Below are positions 51,961 to 61,144 of a DNA stretch of 64,000 nucleotides, one piece after another; within the stretch, counting starts at the first letter, position 1, and every line of letters starts with the position of its first letter. The position numbers were made by a program, and so were the translations under genes. The DNA is from CAZWDL01 sp964632995 (GTDB lineage: Bacteria > Bacteroidota > Bacteroidia > Chitinophagales > Saprospiraceae): contig CAZWDL010000007.1 of the NCBI GenBank assembly GCA_964632995.1, positions 1-64,000 of the forward strand, read 5' to 3'. The notes beneath the pieces are model-generated. The model searched no databases, had not been told where the DNA came from, and saw only the letters and a program-made list of their open reading frames with translations.

Positions 51961-53499
51961 ATGAAACAATTCAACGCATTACTTTTATTCCTGGCGCTGT
52001 GCTGCAGCTTCAATGCCACCGCTCAGCAACGTTACCTGGATCCTATTTTTGACAATGTCACGGTTACCTCCGACGTAGTCTATGGGGTTAACGCTACTGT
52101 GCTGGCTCTGCCCCAAGTAGGCGAAGCCATCCCCCGCCCCTTACTGTTGGATGTTTACGAACCGGTAGGCGATGATCTCACAGAACGCCCGCTGGTGCTG
52201 CTCTTCCACACCGGCAACTTTTTGCCCCATCCGCAAAACGGCTCCGTCGGCGGACTAAAAACTGACTCTTCGGTTGTGGAGGCGGCTACCCAACTGGCAA
52301 GGCGCGGCTTTGTGGCGGTATCCATCGATTACCGCCTGGGTTGGAATCCCATCGCCCCGAACCAGGACGAACGCGTATTCACCCTGATCAACGCCGTCTA
52401 CCGCGCCATGCAGGACGCTCGCACTGCTATCCGCTTCTTTAAAAAGGATGCTCGCGATAGCGCCAATTCCTTTGGTGTTGATACCACTCGCATCACTCTT
52501 TGGGGCCACGGCAGCGGCGGCTACGTCGTCAATGCCGTACATACGCTGGATGATTTCAATAAGGTGTTCCTGCCCAAGTTTACGACGGAAATCGGCGGTC
52601 AGCCCTTTCCCATGGTCATCGAAGGCGTCAACGGCGATATTTATGGCACCTCGGTAGGTGAAGTCCCGGCAGGATACCCCGGATTTCCAGAAGGCGATAC
52701 CCTTTGCTATCCCAACTGGGTTACCTATGACAACGGTGAGCCCATTAGTTCGGATTATCAGCTGACGATCAACCTGGGAGGCGCTCTGGGCGATTCTTCC
52801 TGGATAGACCCCGGACAGAATCCGTGGATTACATTCCACAATCCGGATGACCCGGATGCGCCCTATGTAGAGGGCATCGTCAACGTGCCCGGCATCGGAC
52901 TGCCGGTAGTGGAAGTGCAGGGCGGCCTGATCATTCAGACGCTGCAAAACCAGTTCGGAAACAATGAACCTTTTGCCGCCGCTACCTTCCTGGATGACCT
53001 CACCCCTATCGCTATGGATCGCAGCGGCGGACTGGAAGGCTTGTTCCCCATCCTTGGCGGAGAAGACCGCACCGCACCCTGGCAATTCTACGCTCCGGAT
53101 AACGTCAACGCCACCGAACCGCCCATGCCGGAAGCCGCCAAATCCTATATGACGGATACCATCATACCTTATTTTATCCCCCGCGCCTGCCTGACACTCG
53201 ACCTGGGCTGCAACCTGGAGGGCATCGTATCCTCGATAGAGACCATTTTGCCCGGCGTGGAAGTCGGCCTGAAAATGGCGCCCAACCCGGCGCTGGAATC
53301 GGTATTCTTGCAGACGGAAGTGGAATTCCCCATGCAGGAACTGCAGCTCTTCGATATAAACGGCCGCCTGGTGCAGTCAAACAACCGCATCGATGACAAC
53401 AGCTTCATCCTTCAACGAGGCAACCTGCCAACCGGCATTTACGTGGCCAGGATTCGCTTCAAGGAGGGAATTGTGGCGAAACGGATAATGTTTCAGTAA
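51961..53499 (+). CDS. Alpha/beta-hydrolase-like protein with T9SS sorting tail
   Basis: A 512-residue secreted protein. Signal peptide MKQFNALLLFLALCCSFNATAQ. Residues about 30-270 look like a carboxylesterase/alpha-beta hydrolase (LDVYEPVGDDLTERPLVLLFHTGNF; AVSIDYRLGWNP; DTTRITLWGHGSGGYVV). The presumed nucleophile elbow reads His-Gly-Ser-Gly-Gly, not the usual Gly-x-Ser-x-Gly. The last 75 residues are a type A T9SS sorting domain (MAPNPALESVFLQTEV, LQLFDINGRLVQ, LPTGIYVARI). The middle (about 270-430) is unfamiliar. It follows the TonB receptor gene and may be co-transcribed; substrate unknown. Confidence 0.82.
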   Translation: MKQFNALLLFLALCCSFNATAQQRYLDPIFDNVTVTSDVVYGVNATVLALPQVGEAIPRPLLLDVYEPVGDDLTERPLVLLFHTGNFLPHPQNGSVGGLKTDSSVVEAATQLARRGFVAVSIDYRLGWNPIAPNQDERVFTLINAVYRAMQDARTAIRFFKKDARDSANSFGVDTTRITLWGHGSGGYVVNAVHTLDDFNKVFLPKFTTEIGGQPFPMVIEGVNGDIYGTSVGEVPAGYPGFPEGDTLCYPNWVTYDNGEPISSDYQLTINLGGALGDSSWIDPGQNPWITFHNPDDPDAPYVEGIVNVPGIGLPVVEVQGGLIIQTLQNQFGNNEPFAAATFLDDLTPIAMDRSGGLEGLFPILGGEDRTAPWQFYAPDNVNATEPPMPEAAKSYMTDTIIPYFIPRACLTLDLGCNLEGIVSSIETILPGVEVGLKMAPNPALESVFLQTEVEFPMQELQLFDINGRLVQSNNRIDDNSFILQRGNLPTGIYVARIRFKEGIVAKRIMFQ

Positions 53500-53504
53500 G
53501 GTCA

Positions 53505-53543
53505 ATTGACGGGGTGACTTTGACTTTGAGTCACCCTGTCAAT
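53505..53543 (+). repeat. Palindromic repeat copy 2
   Basis: Arms ATTGACGGGGTGAC (53505-53518) and GTCACCCTGTCAAT (53530-53543) with an 11-base loop. One pair is G-U in plus-strand RNA, the sense of the upstream esterase gene whose stop is 6 bases before the repeat. It may serve as that gene's terminator or 3' stabiliser. Confidence 0.85.
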
Positions 53544-53546
53544 CGA

Positions 53547-53613
53547 GTTTAGAAGTTTAGCACTTCGCCCTTCCTACGGACCGTCCGGCCGGGCTCACTG
53601 TTTAGAAGTTTAG
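53547..53613. repeat. Direct repeat GTTTAGAAGTTTAG
   Basis: The 14-mer GTTTAGAAGTTTAG occurs at 53547-53560 and again at 53600-53613, between palindromic repeat copies 2 and 3. Together with the two palindromes it makes a 204-bp composite repeat region between convergent genes. Confidence 0.6.
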
Positions 53614-53675
53614 AAGGTATAAAAACGAGATTTCCGGGTTCAGACTTTCTACTCACCTCAAACTGGATCAGCTCA

Positions 53676-53708
53676 ATTGACGGGGTGACTTTAAGTCACC
53701 CCGTCAAT
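53676..53708. repeat. Palindromic repeat copy 3, supplies the stop of the LuxC-like gene
   Basis: Perfect 14-bp arms ATTGACGGGGTGAC (53676-53689) and GTCACCCCGTCAAT (53695-53708) with a 5-base loop. The minus-strand reductase gene reads into it: its last residues Leu-Thr-Gly and its TGA stop (53698-53696) are repeat sequence. Confidence 0.9.
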
Positions 53709-54718
53709 CCTAACAAAAACGCCATCGTATCCACCCCATCTGCGTAATCCCACAATTCCGGTTCCTGCGCCTTGCCGAAGGGAAAGGTCTTTACCGGCAA
53801 GATGGAGGGCGCAGCCACCACACACTGGATCTCTGACTGCCTGTTTTCTATAACCCTTTGCATTTCCACCAGGTCGGGATAGTATTCGTAATACAGCTCG
53901 CCGAGGCGGGAGTGAATGGAGGGATTTTCAGTCAGCACTACACAGCCGTTACTCATGAACTCCGCTTTATTGAGCACATGTACGGCGAAGTTATAGTCAA
54001 AGTTATTTTTGTACTTCCGGTGCCTAACGATATGGCGATACTCGTGCAGAGCTTCCAGCAGCGGCTGGAAGTCATAGCTACGGGGCACGTATATTTTGGA
54101 GACATTACGGCAGCCCAGGCCGAAATAACTGAAGATATCCTTGCCCAGTTCGTGCAGGCTCTCCGGACTTTCCTGTCCCGTCAGTACGGCGATGCCGTTG
54201 CGGTTGCGACGGATGATATTCGGAACTTTTCCAAAGTAAGATTCAAAATACCGCGCCGAATTGCCGCTACCGGTGGCGATGACGGCGTCATAGTCCCGCA
54301 GGCGATCCACGAGCCGGAAGTAATAGGCGCTGCGTTCATCGAAGCGCTCCATTAATTTAAGGAGGTAGGGCAACAAATACGGATCTTTTTCAGAGGGTTT
54401 AATCAGCGCGCGATGGCCTGCTATGAATACGCAGAGCAGGTCATGGAAACCTACCAGTGGAATGTTACCGGCTAGGATCATGCCTATATTTTGCAGCTCA
54501 TTTCCATCGGGAATCTCGTAAGGAGCCAGCCATTTATCGAGTTGTTCCCCTCGCAGGTAATGCTCTGCGATGGCATCAATGGCCTGCTGTTGATTTTCCT
54601 CGGTAAACCAGGCATTGTTATAGGCCGTTCGCTTGATGACGGCCTGCAGGTATTCGTCTTCTCCACGAAGGTGATCGCCAAGCTGGACGAGTACATCTAT
54701 GCGTTCTTGCAATTTCAT
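53696..54718 (-). CDS. LuxC-like acyl-CoA reductase
   Basis: A 340-residue cytoplasmic protein related to the LuxC/long-chain acyl-CoA reductase branch of the aldehyde dehydrogenase superfamily. Segments: IGMILAGNIPLVGFHDLLCVFIAGHRALIKPSEKDPYLLPYL (cofactor side), VIATGSGNSARYFESYF, and the catalytic Cys in FGLGCRNVSK (about residue 201). It would reduce an acyl-CoA to an aldehyde; no LuxD or LuxE partners are nearby. The C-terminus lies in a palindromic repeat. The start overlaps the DUF1415 gene stop by 4 bases. Confidence 0.85.
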   Translation of the reverse strand: MKLQERIDVLVQLGDHLRGEDEYLQAVIKRTAYNNAWFTEENQQQAIDAIAEHYLRGEQLDKWLAPYEIPDGNELQNIGMILAGNIPLVGFHDLLCVFIAGHRALIKPSEKDPYLLPYLLKLMERFDERSAYYFRLVDRLRDYDAVIATGSGNSARYFESYFGKVPNIIRRNRNGIAVLTGQESPESLHELGKDIFSYFGLGCRNVSKIYVPRSYDFQPLLEALHEYRHIVRHRKYKNNFDYNFAVHVLNKAEFMSNGCVVLTENPSIHSRLGELYYEYYPDLVEMQRVIENRQSEIQCVVAAPSILPVKTFPFGKAQEPELWDYADGVDTMAFLLGLTG

Positions 54719-55263
54719 GAAAGTTCCTGTACTTTTTGTAGAATTTCCCGGATCTTTTCCTTACCCAGGCGGCGCATGGTTTCCATATTCCGCTGCGGGA
54801 TTTGTTCGGGATGCTCGTAGTGCCGGAGCGCCGTTTCAATACTCTCTTCACGCAGCAGGTGCAGCATGGGGTAAGGAGATCGATTGGTGTAATTTTCGGG
54901 CGCTTCTCTTGTCGTCTCCTCGAACTGATAATCGGGATGAAAAGAAGCAATCTGAATAACGCCTTCCAGTCCGCATTGTTGCAGAAGCCATTCGGCACGG
55001 GCCAGGAAGTCGAGGTAGCCGGAAAACCGGTTCAATATTTGGGGATGAATGATCAAGGTCGTTTCCAGCACCTCCGGCGATACCTCGGAAAGGAAGAGAG
55101 CTTCCTGCACCAGGGTTTCGGCCAGCGCCTCTTCCTCGCTCGCATCGGATACCCGGTAACGGATGCGATCCCGTACAAAAGGATGTTTGGCAAAAGGACA
55201 TAAGTTGTACCCAATCACCAGTAACTCAATCCAGTTTTTGGTGGCTTGTACTGATTTACGCAA
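54715..55263 (-). CDS. DUF1415 family protein
   Basis: A 182-residue soluble protein. The family pattern is clear: WIELLVIGYNLCPFAKHPFVRDRIRYRV near the start (with conserved CPFA), TLIIHPQILNRFSGYLDFLARAEWLL and FHPDYQFEETTREAPENYTNRSPYPMLHLLREESIE. Molecular function is unknown to me. The ATGA overlap with the downstream LuxC-like gene indicates coupled translation. Confidence 0.9.
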   Translation of the reverse strand: MRKSVQATKNWIELLVIGYNLCPFAKHPFVRDRIRYRVSDASEEEALAETLVQEALFLSEVSPEVLETTLIIHPQILNRFSGYLDFLARAEWLLQQCGLEGVIQIASFHPDYQFEETTREAPENYTNRSPYPMLHLLREESIETALRHYEHPEQIPQRNMETMRRLGKEKIREILQKVQELS

Positions 55264-55373
55264 AATTTTGGGTGTATCGTTGTGAAATATTATTGATTAC
55301 TCCCCCTGCCCAGTTTCGATACATCTTCGTCAAAATGTACCGACTTTTATTCTTTCTACAAAGATATGAGCAT

Positions 55374-56447
55374 CTAGTCCAACTTATCCCCCACTGCAGC
55401 CTTGCGTCCCTGCAGATAGCGGCGCCAGCGATCCAGGGCGCCCTGGAAATCTTGAGGCAAGTCGGAATCGAAATGCATTTCTTTTTTTGTACGGGGATGC
55501 ATAAAGCCCAGTGACTTAGCGTGCAGCGCATGCCGCGGCATTATATTGAAAGTGTTTTCCACAAACACCTTATACTTACTGAAAATAGTCCCTTTGCAGA
55601 TGCGATCGCCGCCGTACTTCTCATCGCTGAACAAGGGATGGCCCAGGTGTTTCATATGCACGCGGATCTGGTGTGTGCGCCCCGTTTCCAGGTTACACTG
55701 AATAAGACTGACGTAATAGAGGCGCTCCAGCACTTTGTAATGGGTGACTGCCCATTTGCCCTGATCGCCTTCCGGAAACACGGTGAATTGCTTGCGGTAA
55801 CGAGGATGGCGTCCGACATTCATCGATACCGTTCCCTCGTCTTTTTCCGGATCCCCCCAGACGAGTGCGTAGTAAGTACGTTCAACAGTGTGACGGTAAA
55901 ACTGCTTGGCCAGGTGGGTCATGGCATAGTCGTTCTTGGCTACGACCAGCAATCCCGATGTATTTTTATCAATCCGGTGCACCAGCCCCAGCCGATCCTG
56001 CCGGTTGCCGTCTAATACCGGAAGCTCCTGCTCGCCGAAGTGATAAGCCAGGGCATTGACCAGGGTACCGCGGTAATGCCCGATTCCCGGGTGAACCACC
56101 ATACCCGCCGGTTTGTGAACGATCAGCAGGTCTTCATCCTCATAGCGGATATCCAGCGGAATTTTTTGGGGCACTAACTTAAGGCTGTCGCTGGGCGGGC
56201 GCGGCAACACAACAGATATAGCATCACCTGGACGAACCTTGTAATTTGGTTTTACTTCCTCCGTATTCACCAGGATAGATCCCGATTTAATTGCGGTTTG
56301 AATTCGGTTCCGTGAGATCCGCTCCAGCCGGTCCATCAAAAATTTATCGATTCGAATAGGACTTTGCTTTCGGTCGACTTTGATCTCCTGGTGGTCAAAT
56401 AAATCATCAGATAGAGAGTCTTCCCTGTTTTCTTGTTTTTCCTGCAT
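55374..56447 (-). CDS. rluD: RluD-type 23S rRNA pseudouridine synthase
   Basis: A 357-residue cytoplasmic enzyme. An N-terminal S4 RNA-binding domain (about 25-85: IRIDKFLMDRLERISRNRIQTAIKSGSILVN) precedes the pseudouridine synthase domain with catalytic Asp in HRIDKNTSGLLVVAKND (about residue 157) and ETGRTHQIRVHMKHLGHPLFSDEKYGG. It most likely modifies helix 69 of 23S rRNA; RluC or other RluD-like paralogs cannot be excluded. Its extra acidic N-terminus (MQEKQENREDSLSDDLFDHQ) is variable among homologs. Confidence 0.9.
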   Translation of the reverse strand: MQEKQENREDSLSDDLFDHQEIKVDRKQSPIRIDKFLMDRLERISRNRIQTAIKSGSILVNTEEVKPNYKVRPGDAISVVLPRPPSDSLKLVPQKIPLDIRYEDEDLLIVHKPAGMVVHPGIGHYRGTLVNALAYHFGEQELPVLDGNRQDRLGLVHRIDKNTSGLLVVAKNDYAMTHLAKQFYRHTVERTYYALVWGDPEKDEGTVSMNVGRHPRYRKQFTVFPEGDQGKWAVTHYKVLERLYYVSLIQCNLETGRTHQIRVHMKHLGHPLFSDEKYGGDRICKGTIFSKYKVFVENTFNIMPRHALHAKSLGFMHPRTKKEMHFDSDLPQDFQGALDRWRRYLQGRKAAVGDKLD

Positions 56448-56696
56448 TTTCGAATGAATACACTTTTACCGGGCTGCGTCAATAAGCGTGGCTCCGGATT
56501 CTTTAGAGCATAAATAAAATTTTATCCTTCGGCCCCAATTGGAATTCGAAAACGAAATTTAAATCTGCTCTTTGATGATAAGGTAGCAAAATTAGTCGAT
56601 TTTCTTAACACTCTAAAGTTCCTTTAAGTTGCAGAGGTATTACTATCCTGAAATGTATTAGTTTCGCAGTTCTATTTGACAAAAGCATCTGAAATT

Positions 56697-57902
56697 ATGA
56701 ACCGATCCATGAATTTTGCCTCCCTATGCGCACAGGAATTGCCGGAAAACAGAACGACTAAAGCACATCAGCTACCCATCTATGCCACTTCCTCCTTTGA
56801 ATTTGATAGTATAGAACAAGGGATACGCGTTTTTAAAGGAGATGAAAAGGGCCATATTTACGGCCGTTTCGGAAATCCCACCATTGATACGGTAGCCAGT
56901 AAGCTGGCGCAGCTGGAAAGCCATGGTACGGGCTTAGCGTCGGAAGCGCTTCTAGTCAGCTCCGGCATGTCAGCAATCTCCACCTTGATGCTGTCCATTC
57001 TCTCGCCCGGCGACAAAATTCTCACCCAGGGCAACCTCTACGGAGGCACAACCGAATTGTTCCTGAAAATACTGGGCCCGCTCGGCATTGAAACCGTTGT
57101 GGCGGACCTGCAGGATACGGAGGCGGTAACTGCTGCCTTGCAAGCAGACGAGCATATCCGGATGTTGTACTACGAAACACCGGCCAATCCGACGCTGACT
57201 TGCGTTGATATACAGGCGCTCTCTGATATTGCCCATCGCCACGACTGCCTCAGCGTGGCCGACAACACCTTTTGTACGCCCTATGTGCAGCAACCTTTTC
57301 GCTGGGGTGCCGACTTTGTGATTCACTCCACCACCAAGTACCTCAACGGGCATGGCAACGGCGTAGCGGGCGTCATTATCGGGCGCGATACCGAATGGAT
57401 GCAGGGAAAAGTATTTACTACTATGAAACTAGCGGGCACCAACTGTAATTCCTGGGACGCCTGGCTCATCAACAACGGGTTGAAAACCCTTGCCATTCGC
57501 ATGGAACGGCACAGCCTGAACGCCATGGCCGTCGCTCAATTCCTGGAGAAGCATCCCGCCGTGGAACGCGTCAACTACCCGGGACTCCCCTCCCACCCTG
57601 ATCATCAGCTGGCGCAGCGGCAGATGAACACCTTCGGCGGTATGCTCAGCTTCGAACTAAAAGGTGGTCTGGAAGGCGGCAAAGCCTTTATGAACCGCCT
57701 GGAAATGTGCACCCTCGCTCCTACCCTGGGTGATGTGGACACCCTGATCCTGCACCCGGCCTCCATGTCACACGTCAATGTAGATCCCGAAGTTCGCCGG
57801 GCCTACGGCATCACGGACGGCCTGGTCCGCATTTCGGTAGGTATCGAAGCAGCGGAGGATATTATCGGGGATTTGGAGCAGGCGATGAAGCGGGAAGATT
57901 AA
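56697..57902 (+). CDS. Cys/Met-metabolism PLP enzyme (cystathionine gamma-synthase/lyase family)
   Basis: A 401-residue PLP enzyme from ATG 56697; a TTG at 56676 and an ATG at 56709 are alternatives. PLP lysine in VIHSTTKYLNGHGN, cofactor ring contact in VADNTFCTPYVQQPF, and YGRFGNPTIDTV near the N-terminus. It could be cystathionine gamma-synthase, cystathionine gamma-lyase or methionine gamma-lyase; the sequence alone does not decide. A TATTTGA element about 20 bp upstream suggests a local promoter. Its stop is 6 bp from the convergent META gene's end. Confidence 0.9.
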   Translation: MNRSMNFASLCAQELPENRTTKAHQLPIYATSSFEFDSIEQGIRVFKGDEKGHIYGRFGNPTIDTVASKLAQLESHGTGLASEALLVSSGMSAISTLMLSILSPGDKILTQGNLYGGTTELFLKILGPLGIETVVADLQDTEAVTAALQADEHIRMLYYETPANPTLTCVDIQALSDIAHRHDCLSVADNTFCTPYVQQPFRWGADFVIHSTTKYLNGHGNGVAGVIIGRDTEWMQGKVFTTMKLAGTNCNSWDAWLINNGLKTLAIRMERHSLNAMAVAQFLEKHPAVERVNYPGLPSHPDHQLAQRQMNTFGGMLSFELKGGLEGGKAFMNRLEMCTLAPTLGDVDTLILHPASMSHVNVDPEVRRAYGITDGLVRISVGIEAAEDIIGDLEQAMKRED

Positions 57903-57908
57903 CAGGAG

Positions 57909-58865
57909 TCACTGTAAGGGATACGCCTCCGGTTCTACGCTCAGCTCAGTGGTTGTGACGAAATCGCCGCCGACGATTTGAAATTTCACTTCCGTGGATT
58001 CAACCAGGGGATTGCCCTGCTCATCGAGCTGGGCGTAGTGCGTAACGATATCAAAAAGATTGTCGCCGTTGAGGTCCTGCAGCCAGGCATCCTGCTGCTT
58101 ACACCAGCCTTCCTCGCACCACTTGGAAGCCAGGGAGGCCTGATAGACCATTTGGTAATTTTCCGTTTTATAAAGGGCAATCTGATCGGAAATGTAACGA
58201 CCGGGGATACGAAGCAGGTAATGATCGTGGTACTTACCGATGGCGTAGACACCCCAACCAAGTTCCTGCCAGTTTTCAGTCTGTTCTGTTCCAAAAAAAT
58301 GGTAGAAGTCATAAGGAATCTCCGTACCATGGTAAGGGTAATCCGTAGCCTCATTGGGATAAGGAACGGCATAGAGATGAAGATCTTCCTGCGGCAGGTC
58401 GGAAGCGAACAGGCGATCGAGATGATTCCAGTCTTGTCGCATTTCCATAGCAGCCGTTTCGGCTTCCGACAGGCGGGTGAAATACAGGACCTTTTCCTGT
58501 TCCGTTGTCACTTTAAGTTCATCCCGACGAATGGAATACTTGTCGACAGCGTCGAGCCAATTAAGGAATTGTTGTTCCAGGTCCATGTTTTCCGGGCAGG
58601 TCTTTCGAGTAGCCCCCAGGCCTTTTATATGTAAACTCCCCCCCTCTACGGTGTATTCGCCAAAAAAGCTGTTGCAGCCACTGTTGCCGCTGATTTTATT
58701 CACCTCAAAATGGAGCAGGATGTGGATGGAATCGGGAACCGTATCTGTTTCATTGATCAGACTGAGTTTCCAGCTGGAATGATCGAGGGAGCCACCGGTG
58801 GGATGAGGATTACACCCTGAGAACAGCAAAAAGCAGCAAGCCAGACAGAGGGTAAAATTTTTCAT
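57909..58865 (-). CDS. META/HslJ-domain lipoprotein
   Basis: A 318-residue predicted lipoprotein (MKNFTLCLACCFLLFSGCNP, lipobox FSGC). Residues about 30-130 are a META (HslJ-like) domain: SSWKLSLINETD, ISGNSGCNSFFGEYTVEGGSLHIKGLGATRKTCPENMDLEQQFLNWL. The remaining 185 residues (about 135-318) are unfamiliar: acidic, aromatic-rich, with QDLNGDNLFDIVTHYAQLDEQG resembling an FG-GAP/EF-hand-like calcium loop. Likely periplasmic or surface located. Function unknown. Confidence 0.85.
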   Translation of the reverse strand: MKNFTLCLACCFLLFSGCNPHPTGGSLDHSSWKLSLINETDTVPDSIHILLHFEVNKISGNSGCNSFFGEYTVEGGSLHIKGLGATRKTCPENMDLEQQFLNWLDAVDKYSIRRDELKVTTEQEKVLYFTRLSEAETAAMEMRQDWNHLDRLFASDLPQEDLHLYAVPYPNEATDYPYHGTEIPYDFYHFFGTEQTENWQELGWGVYAIGKYHDHYLLRIPGRYISDQIALYKTENYQMVYQASLASKWCEEGWCKQQDAWLQDLNGDNLFDIVTHYAQLDEQGNPLVESTEVKFQIVGGDFVTTTELSVEPEAYPLQ

Positions 58866-58926
58866 CTCGATGATCCTTTATTGTTCAATGTACCCGCCTG
58901 CCGCTTTGTTCGCCCATTTTCTTGTC

Positions 58927-59886
58927 TTACTCGCGAACGAGCCGTCCGATGCTATCGCCGTTCTGGCTGATCAGGGCGCCTTCGGGAGAAACCACCAGAT
59001 TGGGGCTGTTTTCCAGAATAATGATAAAGGGGTACTTTTCATTACTGGTGCGCCGGAAAGAGCCGAGGGGGTACACTTTACCGTTCTTCACCAGCACGAA
59101 CTCGTTACTTTTTGTGATATAATAGTGGCTTTGTGGGTTTTTGGACATGTCGACCCGCCATTGTGCGAAGGTAGGGGTCGGAAGCGTGTGTTGAACATTG
59201 ACCGGCGGCATCCCCGGGTAGGGATTTACCGTTCCGATACCCGCACTGGTATTGGACGTGGGCGGATGCGGCAAATCGGGCTGTGCGCTTGCCATCATAT
59301 CGTCGGCGCGATACCAGCCCTTGGCGATATACTCCAGCCGCCGGTGGCGGGGCGGATGGGTAGCCGACCCCTGAGGGCCGGCCAACAGCCGGATAGCAAC
59401 CTGTGCCTCTTCCAGGGTTGCGCCCATTTTGCGCAAAACAAAGCCGGAGAATTCATCCGCTTCCAGTTCGGTGTCGGGGCGGCTGCCTGTTTTAGTCAGG
59501 GTGTGTCCATTGAGGTGATGACCGATTTCGTGAGCCATGATACTGATGGCGCCCCAGTCAGTGCGCGTATCATCGCGCACATTCTGAATAAAAGTGGGGT
59601 TGTACAGCACATATCGTTTCGACTCATTGATCCAGGCTGCCGCGTTGGGAACGTTACCGGGCTCTACCACGAAATTGGGCACCAATCCGAGGACCTTGAC
59701 GATGTCGTTCATCACCGCCTGTGCTTCTGCCTTTGAAGAAAACTGATGAATTGCCTTGATCTGTACAAGTTCGGCGCCGCCGTAGTTGCAATACTGTTCT
59801 ACGACTGCATTACCGGCGGAGGATTGGGCCGTTGCTACCTGAGCGATCAGTAGAAACAACCCGGCCAGAAAATTGATGCACTTCAT
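58927..59886 (-). CDS. M48-like zinc metalloprotease, exported
   Basis: A 319-residue protein with signal peptide MKCINFLAGLFLLIAQVATAQ. The gluzincin motif HEIGH in IMAHEIGHHLNGH (about residue 118) and downstream Glu in DTELEADEFSGFVLRKMGAT match family M48 active sites. About 110 C-terminal residues after HPPRHRRLEYI are low in recognisable features. It likely acts in the periplasm on misfolded envelope proteins. No membrane span beyond the signal peptide is seen, unlike HtpX. Confidence 0.87.
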   Translation of the reverse strand: MKCINFLAGLFLLIAQVATAQSSAGNAVVEQYCNYGGAELVQIKAIHQFSSKAEAQAVMNDIVKVLGLVPNFVVEPGNVPNAAAWINESKRYVLYNPTFIQNVRDDTRTDWGAISIMAHEIGHHLNGHTLTKTGSRPDTELEADEFSGFVLRKMGATLEEAQVAIRLLAGPQGSATHPPRHRRLEYIAKGWYRADDMMASAQPDLPHPPTSNTSAGIGTVNPYPGMPPVNVQHTLPTPTFAQWRVDMSKNPQSHYYITKSNEFVLVKNGKVYPLGSFRRTSNEKYPFIIILENSPNLVVSPEGALISQNGDSIGRLVRE

Positions 59887-60076
59887 CTGGGAATATCTTT
59901 TAGGTTTTAAGAAGGATGATTATAAAACGAAGTGCAGTGCCCAAAGTATTGTAAAGAAAAATCTTAAAATTTGTTATTTACCTATTGTCAGGGCAATTAT
60001 TTGGTGTCGTCATCTCCTTCTTAAGCTCCTTTTATTCCCGCCGGGTATCGTCTTGTAATAACCGGATTTTTCTGTT

Positions 60077-61087
60077 TTACAGTTCCTCTCTGAACCGGTA
60101 TGCTTTCCGCAGGCGCTCGTACAGTTGCTCCGCTTCCTGGAAGCTGAGCGTCTGCTGGGCATCGGAGAATGCCTTTTCGGGAGTTTGGTGCACTTCGGCA
60201 ATGATGCCGTCGGCTCCCGCCATCACGCTGGCCAATGCGATGGGCTCCACGAAGCGGCGCACCCCGATACCGTGTGAGGGATCGGCGATGACCGGCAAAT
60301 GGGTCTTTTGCTTAAGCATGGCGATAGCATTGATGTCCATGGTGTTGCGGTAAGCGGTCTCATAGGTGCGGATGCCTCGCTCGCAAAGCATAATGCGCTC
60401 ATTGCCGTTGGAAAAAATGTATTCCGCCGAGTGCAGCAGTTCGTCCAGGGTGCCCGACATGCTGCGCTTCAGGAGAACGGGTTTGTCCACTTCTCCCAGT
60501 GCGTCAAGCAGGTTGAAGTTCTGAGCGTTGCGGGCGCCTACCTGGAAAATGTCTACGTAGTCGGCCATTGCTTCTATCTGCTTGACCATCATCACCTCCG
60601 TAATGATCTTAATACCGTATTTGCTGGCGATGCTATGCCAAAGTTGCAGTCCCTCCTGCCCCAGGCCGCGAAAAGAATAGGGCGAACTACGGGGTTTATA
60701 GACGCCCCCGCGCATTATACGTACCCCGTTATCAGCCAGGTGCTGCACCGTTTTTTCGATCTGCTCCTCCGATTCAATAGAACAAGGCCCTGCCATGAGG
60801 GTAAAGCGCCCGGTGCCGATTTTGACATCCTCCCCCAGGTCGATGACCGTATCCGCCACCCGCCATTTGCGGGACACCAGCTTGTAATCATCGCTGACGC
60901 GATGGATGTCGCGCACGCCCGGCAGGTTTCCCAACTGCCGGATGTCGAATTCCTTTTTGCCGATACAGATGAGGTAAGCGCCAGACTGGGTGCTTACTTC
61001 GTTGGCCTTGTATTTGATCTCTTCGAGTTTTTTGCGAAGATCCTCCTGCTGCTTCGCACTTATATCTTTATCGAGTTGAATGATCAT
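60077..61087 (-). CDS. 3-deoxy-7-phosphoheptulonate synthase (AroA-beta type)
   Basis: A 336-residue enzyme from ATG 61087; a TTG at 61123 is less likely. An N-terminal ferredoxin-like regulatory domain (about 1-75) precedes the KDO8P-synthase-like barrel: MAGPCSIESEEQ, GGVYKPRSSPYSFRGLG, LLKRSMSGT, IADPSHGIG. It condenses PEP with erythrose 4-phosphate, the entry step to aromatic amino acids. It sits 57 bp downstream of trpA at the end of the trp genes, feeding the same pathway. The N-terminal domain could carry feedback control. Confidence 0.94.
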   Translation of the reverse strand: MIIQLDKDISAKQQEDLRKKLEEIKYKANEVSTQSGAYLICIGKKEFDIRQLGNLPGVRDIHRVSDDYKLVSRKWRVADTVIDLGEDVKIGTGRFTLMAGPCSIESEEQIEKTVQHLADNGVRIMRGGVYKPRSSPYSFRGLGQEGLQLWHSIASKYGIKIITEVMMVKQIEAMADYVDIFQVGARNAQNFNLLDALGEVDKPVLLKRSMSGTLDELLHSAEYIFSNGNERIMLCERGIRTYETAYRNTMDINAIAMLKQKTHLPVIADPSHGIGVRRFVEPIALASVMAGADGIIAEVHQTPEKAFSDAQQTLSFQEAEQLYERLRKAYRFREEL

Positions 61088-61144
61088 GGTAGATGCTGTT
61101 CGTGATAATTCAAAATTGTTCAATATCCTCTGAGCAACTCACGC

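Noticed and set aside
53505..53708. CRISPR-like array from the paired palindromes
   Set aside because: Only two palindromes with 132 bp between them and no regular spacers; no cas genes in the window.
56448..56696. SAM or other sulfur-related riboswitch before the trans-sulfuration gene
   Set aside because: I looked for conserved riboswitch stems and found none; the region is AT-rich with no strong hairpin.
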